Shown: positions 35,191-44,892 of the stretch, in pieces
Layout: each line of letters starts with the position of its first letter
Numbering within the stretch: the stretch's first letter is position 1
Source: Mycobacterium sp. IS-836
GTDB lineage: Bacteria; Actinomycetota; Actinomycetes; Mycobacteriales; Mycobacteriaceae
Length of the DNA: 64,000 bases
NCBI RefSeq assembly: GCF_001954275.1
Contig: NZ_MBEU01000009.1
Location: forward strand, 62,001-126,000
Direction of reading: 5' to 3'
Translations under genes and position numbers: made by a program
The notes under the pieces: generated by a model
Told to the model about the DNA's origin: nothing
Database searches by the model: none
The model's input: only the letters and a program-made list of their open reading frames with translations

Positions 35191-36360
35191 ATGTCCGCCG
35201 TCGATGTCCGCCCGCTGCACGGGATCACCGATGAGTTCGTCGCGCGGCTGGCCGAACGCGCCGACGAGGCCGAGCGGCTAAGGCGCCTGCCCGCGGAGAC
35301 GGTCAGCGAGTTCAGGCAGACCGACCTGATTCGGCTATTGCTCCCGGCGCGGTTCGGCGGCATCGAGGCGTCGTTCCCCGAGCTGCTGGGGCCGATCCGG
35401 CGGATGGCGCACGGCTGCGCATCGAGCGCGTGGACCCTGGGTTTTTATGCACTGCACAACTGGATGCTTTCGCTGTTCGATCCGCGGCTGCAGGAGGAAG
35501 TGTTCGCCTCGGGACCGGTCCTGGCGCCCGCTCCCCTGGCCCCGACCGGCCGCGGCAGCGCGGCGGATGGCGGCGTGCGCCTGACGGGCCGGTGGTCCTG
35601 GGCGACCGGCGCGATGGATGCGGATTGGGTGATCGTCGGAGCGCTGATCGAGCGACCCGACGGGGTTAGCGCGTCGCTGGTGGCCGTGCCGGCCGGCGAG
35701 GTCGAGGTCGCCGATGTGTGGCACACCGCGGGCATGCGGGGCACGGGCTCGCACGACCTCGTCGCCGACGATATCTTCGTGCCCGAGCACCGCATCGCCG
35801 CGGTGTCGGACATCTACGGTGGAACCGCGCCGGGAGCGGAGTTTCACGGCGTCGCGACGTACCGGTGGCCGCTGGTTCCGGCGCTCGCGCTGACCGCGGC
35901 GATGCCGGTCCTCGGGGCCGCCGAACGGGTGGCCGAGTTGTTCGCCGAACGGCTGGCCAGCCGGGTGCTGGCGTATAGCGGTGTGGCGCAGAAGGATCAG
36001 CCCGCCGCCCAGATCAGGCTCGCGGATGCCCACGTCCGGCTGCGCGCGCTGCGGGCACTGGTCAGCGAGACCGCCGACGAGATCGAACGCATCGTGGTCA
36101 GCGGCGAGCGCGTCCGACGATCGACACGCGCCAGCGCGCGCATGGCCGCGGCCCACACGGTGCACGAGTGCCGGTCGGTCATCGCCGATCTGCTGGAAGC
36201 CGCGGGCGCCAGCGCGCACTTCTTGGCGAACCCGTTGCAGCGCGCCAAGCGCGACGTGGACATCGCGGCCGGTCATGTCGTGTTCGACTACGACGTCGGC
36301 CGAGAGTTGGCCGGGGCGTTGGCAATTGGCGCGAAGACCTCGCCGATCGCGATGATCTGA
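35191..36360 (+). CDS. Acyl-CoA dehydrogenase-fold flavin oxidase/monooxygenase
   Basis: 389 aa in the acyl-CoA dehydrogenase fold. It resembles the HsaA/flavin-dependent hydroxylase group more than true dehydrogenases: LLLPARFGGIEASFPELL, SSAWTLGFYALHNWM, and WHTAGMRGTGSHDLVADDIFVP; the usual catalytic Glu of dehydrogenases is not evident. Such proteins use reduced flavin and O2 to hydroxylate aromatic or steroid substrates with a separate reductase. The substrate is unknown and no reductase is adjacent. An inverted repeat lies just upstream. Confidence 0.83.
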   Translation: MSAVDVRPLHGITDEFVARLAERADEAERLRRLPAETVSEFRQTDLIRLLLPARFGGIEASFPELLGPIRRMAHGCASSAWTLGFYALHNWMLSLFDPRLQEEVFASGPVLAPAPLAPTGRGSAADGGVRLTGRWSWATGAMDADWVIVGALIERPDGVSASLVAVPAGEVEVADVWHTAGMRGTGSHDLVADDIFVPEHRIAAVSDIYGGTAPGAEFHGVATYRWPLVPALALTAAMPVLGAAERVAELFAERLASRVLAYSGVAQKDQPAAQIRLADAHVRLRALRALVSETADEIERIVVSGERVRRSTRASARMAAAHTVHECRSVIADLLEAAGASAHFLANPLQRAKRDVDIAAGHVVFDYDVGRELAGALAIGAKTSPIAMI

Positions 36361-36364
36361 GCGC

Positions 36365-36823
36365 TTACGACGGGCCGGCGAGCTTGGTCCGCGATTGCTG
36401 CAGTTGAGCGGCGTGCAGAATCGAGCCTGCCATCAGGAATGCGGGTTTCTTTTGGTCGGCGAGTTCGATCGACAGGTTGGCGGCTCGGCGCATCACCATC
36501 AGGGCGAGCGCACTGTAGGTCGCATACGGAATGATCAATAGGTTTGCACGCGCATCGCACCCGCTGATTGTCATCACGTGCTGCTGTCTGCCCTCCCATC
36601 CCGGACAGTTGAAATCGGGTGGTCGTTGCAGCGGTGGCCAGTTGACATTGATCGACGCGATCGCTCCGAGTAACGGGGTCAGGGTCTCGACAAGATTCGG
36701 CAATTCATTCGTGATGCGGTCTACCCGTGGCCACCAGGCACCGTCGATGTCGTGGCCTAATTCGCAGGCCACGGAAACCCGTACTGGATCGGCCCGGCGT
36801 CGGGCCCTGATCGGATAATTCAT
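36365..36823 (-). CDS. DUF5994 family protein
   Basis: 152 aa, cytosolic, typical of the mycobacterial DUF5994 family with the conserved LGHDIDGAWWPR block (about 23-34), a W-P-P motif and ANLLIIPYATYSALALMVMRRAAN near 100-122. The function is unknown; members often occur as several paralogues per genome. The ATG at 36823 is chosen because it gives the usual short N-terminus before the conserved block; no strong ribosome site is visible. It converges on the flavin oxidase gene. Confidence 0.82.
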   Translation of the reverse strand: MNYPIRARRRADPVRVSVACELGHDIDGAWWPRVDRITNELPNLVETLTPLLGAIASINVNWPPLQRPPDFNCPGWEGRQQHVMTISGCDARANLLIIPYATYSALALMVMRRAANLSIELADQKKPAFLMAGSILHAAQLQQSRTKLAGPS

Positions 36824-36996
36824 CGGCGTGCCGCAACTGGTAGGTCTGGACGATCCACGGGATGTTCCTTCACGGACGGCGTCACCGCCCCGCAGGTGCG
36901 GGGCGCCGGAGGAATCACATTGCCCGTGGGTGTCATGCCGCGGAGAGCGGTGGACGACCGCCGACAACGAAACGGCTCACCGTCGACGCTACGCCA

Positions 36997-37581
36997 CTAG
37001 CGTTGGGCACCGTCCACGGGATCGGCCAGCATGAGGTCGAGGAATCGTTCTCGCTGCGCGACGGACTGCGCCTGCTCGGCGGAAGCGGCGAGGTGCAGCA
37101 GCCCGATCCCCGCCGCGAAGGTCAACTCCGCTCGCAGCTTGGCGTCGTCGGGACCAAAACCGTAGTCGGCGTAGGCCTTTGCGACGGTTTGCAGGAGGCG
37201 TCGGTCGGCGGCGCGGACGTTCGCGGCCGCCACCCGGTCCGTGCGCGCCCATTCGCGCATCGCGCGCTCCAGCATCCAATGCTGCGGGCTGACCAAGTCA
37301 ATCATCATGGCGGACAGCCGTTCCCGCGGTGGTAGCGCGTCGAGTTCGGCCAGGGATTGGCGGTCGCGTTCTAGGAAGGTGTTCCAGGATTCGACGAGCG
37401 CGGCCCGGTAGTCGTCCATGTCCTCGAAGTGCCAGTAGAAGCTGCCCCGGGTCACACCCAGCTGCTGGCAGAGCCGTTCGACCTTCAGCGCGCGCACGCC
37501 CTCCTCGGCAAGCACGGCGTACCCGGCCTGCAGCCAGTCCTGGACCGACAGGCGGGTCGACGGGGCCTTGCGCGCAGCCAC
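36997..37581 (-). CDS. TetR-family regulator, downstream of an MFS transporter
   Basis: 194 aa. The DNA-binding part is VKVERLCQQLGVTRGSFYWHFEDMDDYRAAL (around 33-62, cited in part), followed by a helical ligand domain. The GTG at 37581 follows the MFS stop by 9 bases, so transporter and regulator share an operon, and it is likely to regulate that operon according to the transported compound. The GTG start is the first in-frame start and gives the standard TetR length. Confidence 0.88.
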   Translation of the reverse strand: MAARKAPSTRLSVQDWLQAGYAVLAEEGVRALKVERLCQQLGVTRGSFYWHFEDMDDYRAALVESWNTFLERDRQSLAELDALPPRERLSAMMIDLVSPQHWMLERAMREWARTDRVAAANVRAADRRLLQTVAKAYADYGFGPDDAKLRAELTFAAGIGLLHLAASAEQAQSVAQRERFLDLMLADPVDGAQR

Positions 37582-37590
37582 CGTGCCAGG

Positions 37591-39066
37591 TTACGGGCTT
37601 TTCTCGTCCGGCTCGTCGGCGTCGGCCACGGTCAGCGGCAGGGCCAGTTCTTCCAGCGGTCGGCGCTCGGCCGCGACACCGAGCCACAGCTCGACCAGTC
37701 CGGCGGCGGCCATCACCACCGCGCCGATCAAAAACGACCAGACCACCTGGCTGCGATCTCCGGAGTTGATCAGCTGGCCGAAGAGCAGCGGCCCGGTGAT
37801 CCCGCCGATCGCCGTCCCCACCGCGTAGAAGAACGCGATGGCCAGGGCCCGGGTCTCCATCGGGAAGATCTCGCTGACGGTCAGGTAGGCCGCGCTCGCA
37901 CCCGCCGAGGCCAGGAAGAACGCGACCGCGAGCACCGCGATGAACGTCCAGGCTCCGCCGGTCTTCGTCACGAACAGGACCGCGAGGACGACGACCGCGA
38001 CGGCCGAGCCGATGTAGGTCAGGGTGATCATCGGTTTGCGGCCGACGGTGTCGAACAGGTGCCCGAGCAGCAGCGGGCCGAAGAAATTGCTGAGCGCCCA
38101 CAGGATGAAGAACACCGGCACCGCCCCGGAGGCGACGCCGTAGAACCCGCTGAGCAGCGTGCCGAGGTTGAAGGTCACGCCGTTGTAGAGGAAGGCCTGC
38201 CCGATGAAGAGCGCCAGGCCCAGGACCGCGCGCCGCGGGTAGAGCTTGAACGCCACCCGGGCGATCTCGACGAACGAGATGGTCTCGCGTTGTCTGATTC
38301 TTAGTGGCCGGCCTTGTGGCTCGGGCAGCGCTTCGCCGGTGTGCTGTTGGACTTCCGCTTCGATGTCGCCGACGACTCGCTCGGCTTCCTCGTCGCGCCC
38401 GTGGATGAACAGCCAGCGTGGGCTTTCCGGGACGTTGCGCCGGACGACGAGGACGAAGATGCCGAAGATGGCCCCGATGCCGAACGCGAGCCGCCAGCCG
38501 AGATTGGCCGGGAAGTTCGACGTGTTGAGCAGGACCAGCGCGCCGGCGGCGCCCGCCGCCGAGCCCATCCAGTAGGTGCCGTTGATGATCAGGTCGACGC
38601 GGCCGCGAACGCGCGCGGGGATCAGCTCGTCGATGGCGGAGTTGATGGCGGCGTATTCGCCGCCGATGCCGGAGCCGGTGAAGAAGCGGGCCAGGTAGAA
38701 AAACCACGGCGCGAAGGCGAATGCGGTCGCGACGGTGGCGCTCAGATACACGACGAGGGTCAGCACGAAGAGGTTGCGACGTCCGAAGCGGTCGGTCAGG
38801 TGGCCGAAGAACAGCGCGCCCAGGCAGGCCCCGGTGATGTAGATCGCCGCTGCCACGCCGATGTCGGCGGGGGTGAGCTCGATGCCGCTGCCCTTTTCGG
38901 TGAGGCGGGCCGACACGTTGCCGACCATCGTGACCTCGAGCCCGTCGAGGATCCACACGCCGCCCAGGCCGACGACGACGCGCCAGTGAAACCGCGACCA
39001 GGGCAACCGGTCCAGCCGCGCCGGCACCTGGGTGGTGATGGTTCCGGTTTGCACGCTGTCACTCAT
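37591..39066 (-). CDS. MFS transporter, sugar/aromatic acid-type
   Basis: 491 aa with 12 predicted membrane helices. MFS motifs: GHLTDRFGRRNLFVL after helix 2 (the G-X-X-X-D-R-X-G-R-R signature), its repeat GHLFDTVGRKPMI after helix 8, and VPESPRWL in the central loop, characteristic of the sugar/metabolite:H+ symporter group. The substrate is unknown. The ATG at 39066, with GGGGGT about 5 bases upstream, is preferred to the ATG at 39078. A tetR gene follows in the same operon. Confidence 0.9.
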   Translation of the reverse strand: MSDSVQTGTITTQVPARLDRLPWSRFHWRVVVGLGGVWILDGLEVTMVGNVSARLTEKGSGIELTPADIGVAAAIYITGACLGALFFGHLTDRFGRRNLFVLTLVVYLSATVATAFAFAPWFFYLARFFTGSGIGGEYAAINSAIDELIPARVRGRVDLIINGTYWMGSAAGAAGALVLLNTSNFPANLGWRLAFGIGAIFGIFVLVVRRNVPESPRWLFIHGRDEEAERVVGDIEAEVQQHTGEALPEPQGRPLRIRQRETISFVEIARVAFKLYPRRAVLGLALFIGQAFLYNGVTFNLGTLLSGFYGVASGAVPVFFILWALSNFFGPLLLGHLFDTVGRKPMITLTYIGSAVAVVVLAVLFVTKTGGAWTFIAVLAVAFFLASAGASAAYLTVSEIFPMETRALAIAFFYAVGTAIGGITGPLLFGQLINSGDRSQVVWSFLIGAVVMAAAGLVELWLGVAAERRPLEELALPLTVADADEPDEKSP

Positions 39067-39132
39067 CGATACCCCCATTACCCACCGCGTCGTGTTCGCA
39101 AGCCTCCGCGTGCGGGCTTACGCCCAGCTGGC

Positions 39133-39909
39133 TCAGCCCTGATGGATGGTATTGGAGTAGCCGGAATCGGTGATCTTTGGCTTGCCCGAGTGGTAGGTGA
39201 CGACGTTGTCGTAGCCGGAGACGTTGATGCGGTCGACGGCGTCGACGGTGACTTTGTTGTCGTAGCTCGAGATCGTCAGACTGGCCGCGTGGCCGGTGAC
39301 GTCGAATTCGATGCTGTAGGCCGACAGCGTCAGCTTGCAGTTGTTGCACGCGTGGGCGGTGACCGTGTTGCTGTAGCCGCTGGATTCCAGGGTGTCGGCG
39401 TTGTCGACGGTGACGTTGTTGTTGTAGCCGCCCACCTTGAGGCTGGCGCAGTGCCCGGTGACGGTGTACGTGCCGCCAGTGCCGTAGAGCGTCAGGTTGC
39501 CGTCGTTGCAAGCGACCGTCTTGGTCTCCATGCTGCCGCCCACTCGGAGGTCGCCGCCTTGCGGTACTGCGGTGGGGCCGTTGCTGGGCTTCGAGTTCGG
39601 GCCAATGCTTCCGATGATCGACCCACTCGGATTAGACCTCACGAACATCAGCACCAGGCCCACGACGACCGGGATGAGAACCCCCAACACGACGAGGATG
39701 AGCAACCACGACAATGACCCGGTGCGTCGCGGCTGCAGCGTGCCGTAGCCATACGTCGGCGTTGTCGAGTACGTCGGAGCGCCGGTATACGGCGCCTGAG
39801 GCGCATACGGGTCGCTCCCGGTATATGGCGTGCTGTCGGCGGTTGGCGTCGCGTCGGCAAGCCCACGCTCTAACTCGCGGATCCGCTTTTCGGGATCGTC
39901 GTCTTTCAT
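39133..39909 (-). CDS. Membrane-anchored DUF3060 beta-repeat protein
   Basis: 258 aa. A short charged N-terminus (KDDDPEKRIRELERGLADA) shared by many mycobacterial membrane proteins is followed by a Tyr/Pro/Thr-rich segment, one membrane helix (LSWLLILVVLGVLIPVVVGL, near 65-85) and an extracytoplasmic domain of about 150 residues. That domain has repeated GYxNxVTVD/GYSNTVT-type turns typical of DUF3060, which should form a right-handed beta-solenoid, with Cys at four positions. The ATG at 39909 is chosen for the conserved N-terminus; the frame is open upstream to 40020. Function unknown. Confidence 0.83.
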   Translation of the reverse strand: MKDDDPEKRIRELERGLADATPTADSTPYTGSDPYAPQAPYTGAPTYSTTPTYGYGTLQPRRTGSLSWLLILVVLGVLIPVVVGLVLMFVRSNPSGSIIGSIGPNSKPSNGPTAVPQGGDLRVGGSMETKTVACNDGNLTLYGTGGTYTVTGHCASLKVGGYNNNVTVDNADTLESSGYSNTVTAHACNNCKLTLSAYSIEFDVTGHAASLTISSYDNKVTVDAVDRINVSGYDNVVTYHSGKPKITDSGYSNTIHQG

Positions 39910-40199
39910 TTGCCAAATGTGCCACACGCGGTGGTAGTGGGGCCAGCCCCGGTTCGCCATCGGCGGAGCGAGGCTTTCCAACTGGCGTAGCCGACGTTCG
40001 CAGACGGTTAGCTGTTTCACTCAGTGTCGGTGATGTTGGCAGACCTTGCCGCACAGCAGATTTATCGATTCAAGCTGTGGCATGGCGGACTGCAACCGCA
40101 ACTCCTACACACGAGTTAAATACAAAGCTTCTTGGGCAAACGTCTGCGTGGCGCGAGCCAACCGACGGATACTGACCGCAGCAAAGAAGGGAGGGTGCG
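39910..40199. promoter_or_regulatory. Divergent intergenic region before the receptor kinase gene
   Basis: 290 bases with no supported gene between the DUF3060 and kinase genes. Its right part is visibly AT-richer than its surroundings. It contains a small hairpin, AACTC-ctacacac-GAGTT, near 40099-40116, and GAAGGGAGG as the kinase ribosome site. No tRNA could be folded here. Confidence 0.4.
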
Positions 40200-41759
40200 G
40201 TGAAGTCGCTCGTCGGCGGAACGTTTGGCAAGTACGAGATTAGGCGGCTTCTCGGCAAGGGCGGGATGGGTCAGGTGTACGAGGCCTATGACACCGACAA
40301 AGGCAGAACTGTCGCTTTGAAGCTACTTACCGATCAATACGCGCAAGATGAAACGTTTCGTGCGCGATTTTTGCGAGAGTCGCGAGCCGCCGCGATTCTT
40401 CAAGAACCGCACGTCATCCCGATCCACGACTGGGGCGAAATTGACAACGTTCTCTACATCGACATGCGACTGGTCCACGGCGAGACGTTGCATGACATGC
40501 TCAAAAAAGGGCCGCTTGACCCGCAGCGCGCTGTAGACGTCATCCGGCAGATTGCGGCGGCGCTGGACGCCGCCCACGCCCAAGGGCTGATTCATCGCGA
40601 CGTGAAGCCGCAGAACATCATTGTCACGCCAGATGATTTCGCGTACTTGGTGGACTTTGGTATCGCCGAGGCGAAGGGCGACACGCATCTGACGATGGCG
40701 GGTTATCAAGTGGGCAGCTTCGATTACATGGCCCCGGAGCGCTTCGGTGATGAGGAAGCGACGCCAGCTGTCGACGTGTACTCGCTTGCCTGCGTGCTCT
40801 ATGAGGCGCTGACGGGCGCAAAACCTTTCCCTGCTCACAGCGCGGAGCAAGTCATCGGCGCTCACATATCGTCGCCACCTCCGCGACCCAGTGCCGTGAA
40901 TCCCCGCGTTCCACCGTCATTTGACGATGTCATCGCTCGCGGTATGGCGAAACATCCCGACGACCGCTACGGCAGCGCTGGAGCGCTGGGACGCGCTGCG
41001 AAGCGCGCACTTTCAACCGAGCGGTCTGCTCCGCCGCTCGCGGATACAGTGCTGGCTCCCCAACACCCAAGTGGCCCACCAAGTTATCCGCCGTTCAATG
41101 CCCAATATGTCTATCCGGCATCGGGTCCGATGCCTATGGTGGGTGCCCGACAAGGAACTTCAAAACGGTTGGTAGTCGTGGCCGCCATAGGGATCACCGT
41201 GGCGCTGTTGCTGGGGGGCGTTGTCATCGCCCTTCTCGCTAACCGAAACTCCTCCGACAACTCGGAGCCCCCTACATCGTCCCTCGTCCCCTACCCCAGC
41301 CCGGAAACCACGTATCCAACGGAATCCTCCTCAGCGACGCGGTCGGCCCAAGCACCCCCCACTATGTCACCCGCACCCCAAGATCCCGTGCAGCAGTTGC
41401 GACAGATCGCGAATGATGACCGGCCCGTCGTAAGCGCCCAACTCACGGACAAGTGGATCCCACAACTCAGCGCCAAGCGTCCCGGCGTTGTCGACAACGG
41501 CGTCGTGTGGGACAACGCGATGGCGCTACGAGAGCACCTCCAGCTCAGGCAGCGGTACCCAGGCGTGAGGCTGCTTTGGTCGGGCGACTGGTCGACGTTC
41601 TCTGGAAAAGACTTCTGGGTCACCGTTGTCGGCATCACTTCTCGGGACTCTGCTGGCGCGCTCGCGTGGTGCAGGAGCCAAGGATTTGATCGCGACCATT
41701 GCATCGCCAAGATCGTCAGCACCACGCGTCCCCCCGAGGGAAGCACGGCCTACAACTGA
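40200..41759 (+). CDS. Transmembrane Ser/Thr protein kinase (PknE/PknF/PknH-like)
   Basis: 519 aa. Kinase domain at about 11-272 with all key residues: GKGGMGQV loop, Lys41 (VALK), alphaC Glu60, HRDVKPQN (Asp134), DFG (Asp152), and activation segment ending GSFDYMAPERF. A Pro/Ser-rich juxtamembrane stretch, one membrane helix (about 324-347) and a Thr/Pro-rich linker lead to an extracellular sensor domain (about 400-510) with two Cys and several Trp. It should autophosphorylate on Thr and signal an external cue. The GTG start has GAAGGGAGG upstream. It precedes the MurNAc kinase-etherase gene by 50 bases, hinting at a cell-wall fragment signal. Confidence 0.93.
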   Translation: MKSLVGGTFGKYEIRRLLGKGGMGQVYEAYDTDKGRTVALKLLTDQYAQDETFRARFLRESRAAAILQEPHVIPIHDWGEIDNVLYIDMRLVHGETLHDMLKKGPLDPQRAVDVIRQIAAALDAAHAQGLIHRDVKPQNIIVTPDDFAYLVDFGIAEAKGDTHLTMAGYQVGSFDYMAPERFGDEEATPAVDVYSLACVLYEALTGAKPFPAHSAEQVIGAHISSPPPRPSAVNPRVPPSFDDVIARGMAKHPDDRYGSAGALGRAAKRALSTERSAPPLADTVLAPQHPSGPPSYPPFNAQYVYPASGPMPMVGARQGTSKRLVVVAAIGITVALLLGGVVIALLANRNSSDNSEPPTSSLVPYPSPETTYPTESSSATRSAQAPPTMSPAPQDPVQQLRQIANDDRPVVSAQLTDKWIPQLSAKRPGVVDNGVVWDNAMALREHLQLRQRYPGVRLLWSGDWSTFSGKDFWVTVVGITSRDSAGALAWCRSQGFDRDHCIAKIVSTTRPPEGSTAYN

Positions 41760-41809
41760 AAACACCTGCTGGGTTAGGACTCGCCGCCTCTCATGACAGG
41801 ATTGCTGGG

Positions 41810-43519
41810 GTGATCCTGGCCGTAGACCTCGGCAAGACGTCCTGCCGGGCCGCGGCAGGCGGCCGGAGGGCCGAGGGGGCGGGCGCGCCGGGGCTCGCTG
41901 TGCCCGGCGGCGTGCGGGCGGCCGAGGCTGCGATCCTAGCCCTCGCGCGCGACCTCGGCCCTGTCGACGAGGCGATCGTCGGCGCGGCCGGGGCGCTGGC
42001 GGCGCCGGACGCGGCGCGTGCGCTGGGCGATGCACTGCTCGCCTCACTGCAGGCGGAGCGCGTCGCGGTGACCAGCGACGCCGTGATCGCACACGCGGGG
42101 GCGCTGGACGGGAAGCCGGGTGTGGTCCTGATCGTGGGAAGCGGTGTCGTGGCGCTCGCGATCGGCGCCGACTGCACGCTGCGGACCGCCGACGGCTGGG
42201 GCCCGTGGCTGGGTGACGAGGGTGGCGGCGCGTGGATCGGCGCCGCCGGGCTGCGCGCGGCACTGCGCGCCCACGACGGCCGCGGCCCGACCACCACGCT
42301 GCTCGACGCCGCCCGCGCCCGCTTCGGTGCGCCGAAGACCTGGCCCGCCCAGCTCACCGGAGCCGCCGCCCTCGCCTCCTTCGCGCCCGAAGTCCTTGCC
42401 GAGCAGGACGATTCCGTGGCGTCGGCGATCGTCCACGCCGCTGCCGAGGCGCTCGGCGCGACGGCCCACGCGGCCGGGGATGGCCCGGTGGCGATGGTCG
42501 GCGGCTTGGCGGGGGTCGAGGCGCTGCGCGAGCAGCTCGACCTCGTCCCGGCCGCCGGCGACGCGCTCGACGGCGCGCTGCGACTAGGGGCGATCCACGA
42601 GCCGCACGTCATCCGCGTGCAGGCCGCCCCCAAAACCCTTGCCGTGCAAGGGCTGGACGCGCTTGCCACCGAGGCCGTGCGCCCAGACCTGGACGACCTC
42701 GACGCCCGGCCGATCGGCGAGATCGTCGCGCTGCTCGTGGCCGCCGAGGGCGAGACGCACGCCGCGGTGGCGGCGGCGGTCCCGGGGATCGCGGCGGCGG
42801 CCGAGGCGATCGCCGCACGGCTCGAGCGCGGCGCCCGGCTGATCTACGCCGGCGCCGGAACACCCGGGCGGCTCGGCGTGCTCGACGCGGCCGAGTGCGG
42901 GCCCACTTTCGGCACCGACCTCGTGCGCGGAGTGATCGCCGGCGGGCCGGCGGCGCTGACCGCGGCGATCGAGGGCGCCGAGGACGCGTTCGACCCCGCC
43001 GATCTCGCCGACTTGACCGCCGCCGACGCCCTCGTCGGGATCACGGCGTCGGGCCGCACGCCGTATGTGCTCGGGGCGCTCGCGCATGCGCGCGCGGCCG
43101 GCGCGCTGACCGTCGCGATCGTCAACAACCCGGGAAGTGAGGCGTCTGCCGACGTCGTGATCGAATTGCTTACCGGCCCTGAGGTTCTCGCCGGGTCCAC
43201 GCGGCTGACCGCGGGAACGGCGCAGAAGATTGTGCTCAACACGCTCTCCACGAGCGTGATGATCGCGCTCGGCAAAGCCTACGGGCCGCGGATGGTCGAC
43301 GTGCGCGCGACCAGCGCGAAGCTGCGTCGCCGCGCGGTGCGGATCGTCCGCGACGCGGCCGGCGTCGACGAGGAGGCCGCGACCGCCGCGCTCGCCGCCG
43401 CGGGAGGTCACGCCAAGACCGCGATCGTCGCGCTGCTTGCGGGCGTCGACGCGGACGAGGCCGCCGTCCGGCTCGACCGGACGCGTGGACGCCTCCGAGA
43501 CGCGCTCGATCGGGCATGA
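41810..43519 (+). CDS. BadF-type sugar kinase fused to MurNAc-6-phosphate etherase (MurK-MurQ-like)
   Basis: 569 aa. The N-terminal ~265 residues are a BadF/BadG-type ATPase as in MurNAc/GlcNAc kinases: AVDLGKTSCRA, GSGVVALAIG and WLGDEGGGAWIG. From about residue 268 the chain is a full MurQ SIS-domain etherase: RLIYAGAGTPGRLGVLDAAE (Glu362 as catalytic base), IAGGPAALTAAIEGAED, ITASGRTPYVLG, GPEVLAGSTRLTAGTAQK and YGPRMVDV. Together they could phosphorylate MurNAc and cleave its lactyl ether to GlcNAc-6-phosphate, completing peptidoglycan recycling in one polypeptide. The GTG at 41810 is the first start before the phosphate-1 motif. The GAGTP differs from the usual GAGTS. Followed 29 bases later by the FIST gene. 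Confidence 0.9.
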   Translation: MILAVDLGKTSCRAAAGGRRAEGAGAPGLAVPGGVRAAEAAILALARDLGPVDEAIVGAAGALAAPDAARALGDALLASLQAERVAVTSDAVIAHAGALDGKPGVVLIVGSGVVALAIGADCTLRTADGWGPWLGDEGGGAWIGAAGLRAALRAHDGRGPTTTLLDAARARFGAPKTWPAQLTGAAALASFAPEVLAEQDDSVASAIVHAAAEALGATAHAAGDGPVAMVGGLAGVEALREQLDLVPAAGDALDGALRLGAIHEPHVIRVQAAPKTLAVQGLDALATEAVRPDLDDLDARPIGEIVALLVAAEGETHAAVAAAVPGIAAAAEAIAARLERGARLIYAGAGTPGRLGVLDAAECGPTFGTDLVRGVIAGGPAALTAAIEGAEDAFDPADLADLTAADALVGITASGRTPYVLGALAHARAAGALTVAIVNNPGSEASADVVIELLTGPEVLAGSTRLTAGTAQKIVLNTLSTSVMIALGKAYGPRMVDVRATSAKLRRRAVRIVRDAAGVDEEAATAALAAAGGHAKTAIVALLAGVDADEAAVRLDRTRGRLRDALDRA

Positions 43520-43548
43520 GAGTGGCCGGGGCGGCGCATCATTGAAGG

Positions 43549-44712
43549 GTGCGGATCGGAGTCGGAGTCTCCACCGCGCCCGACGCACGGAAGGCCGCGG
43601 TGGAGGCTGCAGCGCACGCGCGCGACGAGCTCGCGGGTGAGGCGCCGTCGCTGGCCGTGCTCTTCGCATCGCGATCACACACCGACGAGGCCGTCGACGT
43701 CCTCGACGCGGTGCAAAGGATTGGCGAGGCGCCCGCGCTGATCGGTTGCATCGCCCAAGGAATCGTCGCCGGCCGCCGCGAGATCGAGGACGGGCCCGCG
43801 GTGGCGGTGTGGGTCGCATCCGGCCTGGCTGCCGAGACGTTCGCGCTGGACTTCGTCCGCACTGGCTCGGGTGGCCTGATCACGGGTTACCAGTTCGACC
43901 GGGCCGCGCACGATCTGCACCTGCTGCTGCCCGACCCCTACACGTTCCCGTCGAGCGTGCTCGTTGAACACCTCAACACCGACCTTCCGGGGACGACCGT
44001 GGTGGGCGGCGTGGTGAGCGGTGGGCGGGGGCTCGGCGAGACCCGGCTGTTCCGCGACCACGGCGTGCTGACCTCCGGCCTCGTGGGAGTGCGCGTGGCC
44101 GGCGTGCACGTTGTCCCGATCGTGTCGCAGGGCTGCCGTCCGATCGGCGAGCCATACATCGTCACCGGCGCTGAGGACGGCACAGTAATCACCGAATTGG
44201 GCGGTCAGCCACCGTTGCATCGGCTGCGTGAGATCGTCGAGGGACTATCGCGCGACGAGCAGGAACTGGTCAGCCGAGGCCTGTCGATCGGGATCGTCGT
44301 CGACGAGCACCTGGCTGCTCCGGGTCAAGGCGACTTCCTGATCCGCGGCCTGCTCGGCGCCGACCAATCGACCGGGGCGATCGAGATCGGCGAGGTTGTC
44401 GATGTCGGCGCGACCGTGCAGTTCCAGGTCCGTGACGCGGCAGGGGCCGACAAGGACCTGCGACTGACCGTGGAGCGGGCAGCCGCCGCGCTGCCCGGCC
44501 GTCCGATGGGCGCGCTGTTGTTCACTTGCAACGGCCGTGGCCGGCGGATGTTCGGGGTCGCCGACCATGACGCGTCAACGATCGAGGATCTACTTGGCGG
44601 GATTCCGCTCGCCGGCTTCTTCGCCGCCGGGGAGATCGGCCCAATCGCGGGCCGCAACGCGTTGCACGGATTCACCGCATCCATGGCGCTGTTCGTCGAC
44701 GACACGGGGTGA
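43549..44712 (+). CDS. FIST domain protein
   Basis: 387 aa with FIST-N (about 30-220: [46 protein letters not shown]) and FIST-C (about 225-365: [44 protein letters not shown]). FIST modules are thought to bind small ligands such as amino acids, usually joined to signalling domains; this one stands alone, as in a few mycobacterial proteins. The GTG start is 29 bases after the kinase-etherase gene, so a shared operon is likely, and it might sense a recycling product. Very GC-rich, unlike the next genes. Confidence 0.86.
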   Translation: MRIGVGVSTAPDARKAAVEAAAHARDELAGEAPSLAVLFASRSHTDEAVDVLDAVQRIGEAPALIGCIAQGIVAGRREIEDGPAVAVWVASGLAAETFALDFVRTGSGGLITGYQFDRAAHDLHLLLPDPYTFPSSVLVEHLNTDLPGTTVVGGVVSGGRGLGETRLFRDHGVLTSGLVGVRVAGVHVVPIVSQGCRPIGEPYIVTGAEDGTVITELGGQPPLHRLREIVEGLSRDEQELVSRGLSIGIVVDEHLAAPGQGDFLIRGLLGADQSTGAIEIGEVVDVGATVQFQVRDAAGADKDLRLTVERAAAALPGRPMGALLFTCNGRGRRMFGVADHDASTIEDLLGGIPLAGFFAAGEIGPIAGRNALHGFTASMALFVDDTG

Positions 44713-44892
44713 GCCGCTAGCTGGCGTGTGTGTCCGGAGGCCGGGCTGAGACCAGGAAACCGAATATTGCGACGACCATATTGAGGCAACATCTGCGGCA
44801 AGCTGATCTGGGCATCGTGGCGGCGCGGATCCTCGGGGCGTGCGCCGATGGTAAGGGCCGGTTGTATCGACGCAGATGGTGGGAGGGTGAGC

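Noticed and set aside
40070..40140. tRNA-like patch with a ctgcaa core and small hairpin
   Set aside because: No cloverleaf could be built; acceptor and T-arms are missing.
42232..43140. Arg-rich plus-strand frame inside the kinase-etherase gene
   Set aside because: It is a +1 shadow of very GC-rich coding DNA; the etherase and kinase motifs are only in the 41810 frame.
44713..44892. Possible insertion boundary with repeats
   Set aside because: No direct or inverted terminal repeats, integrase or tRNA end could be found at either side of the island.
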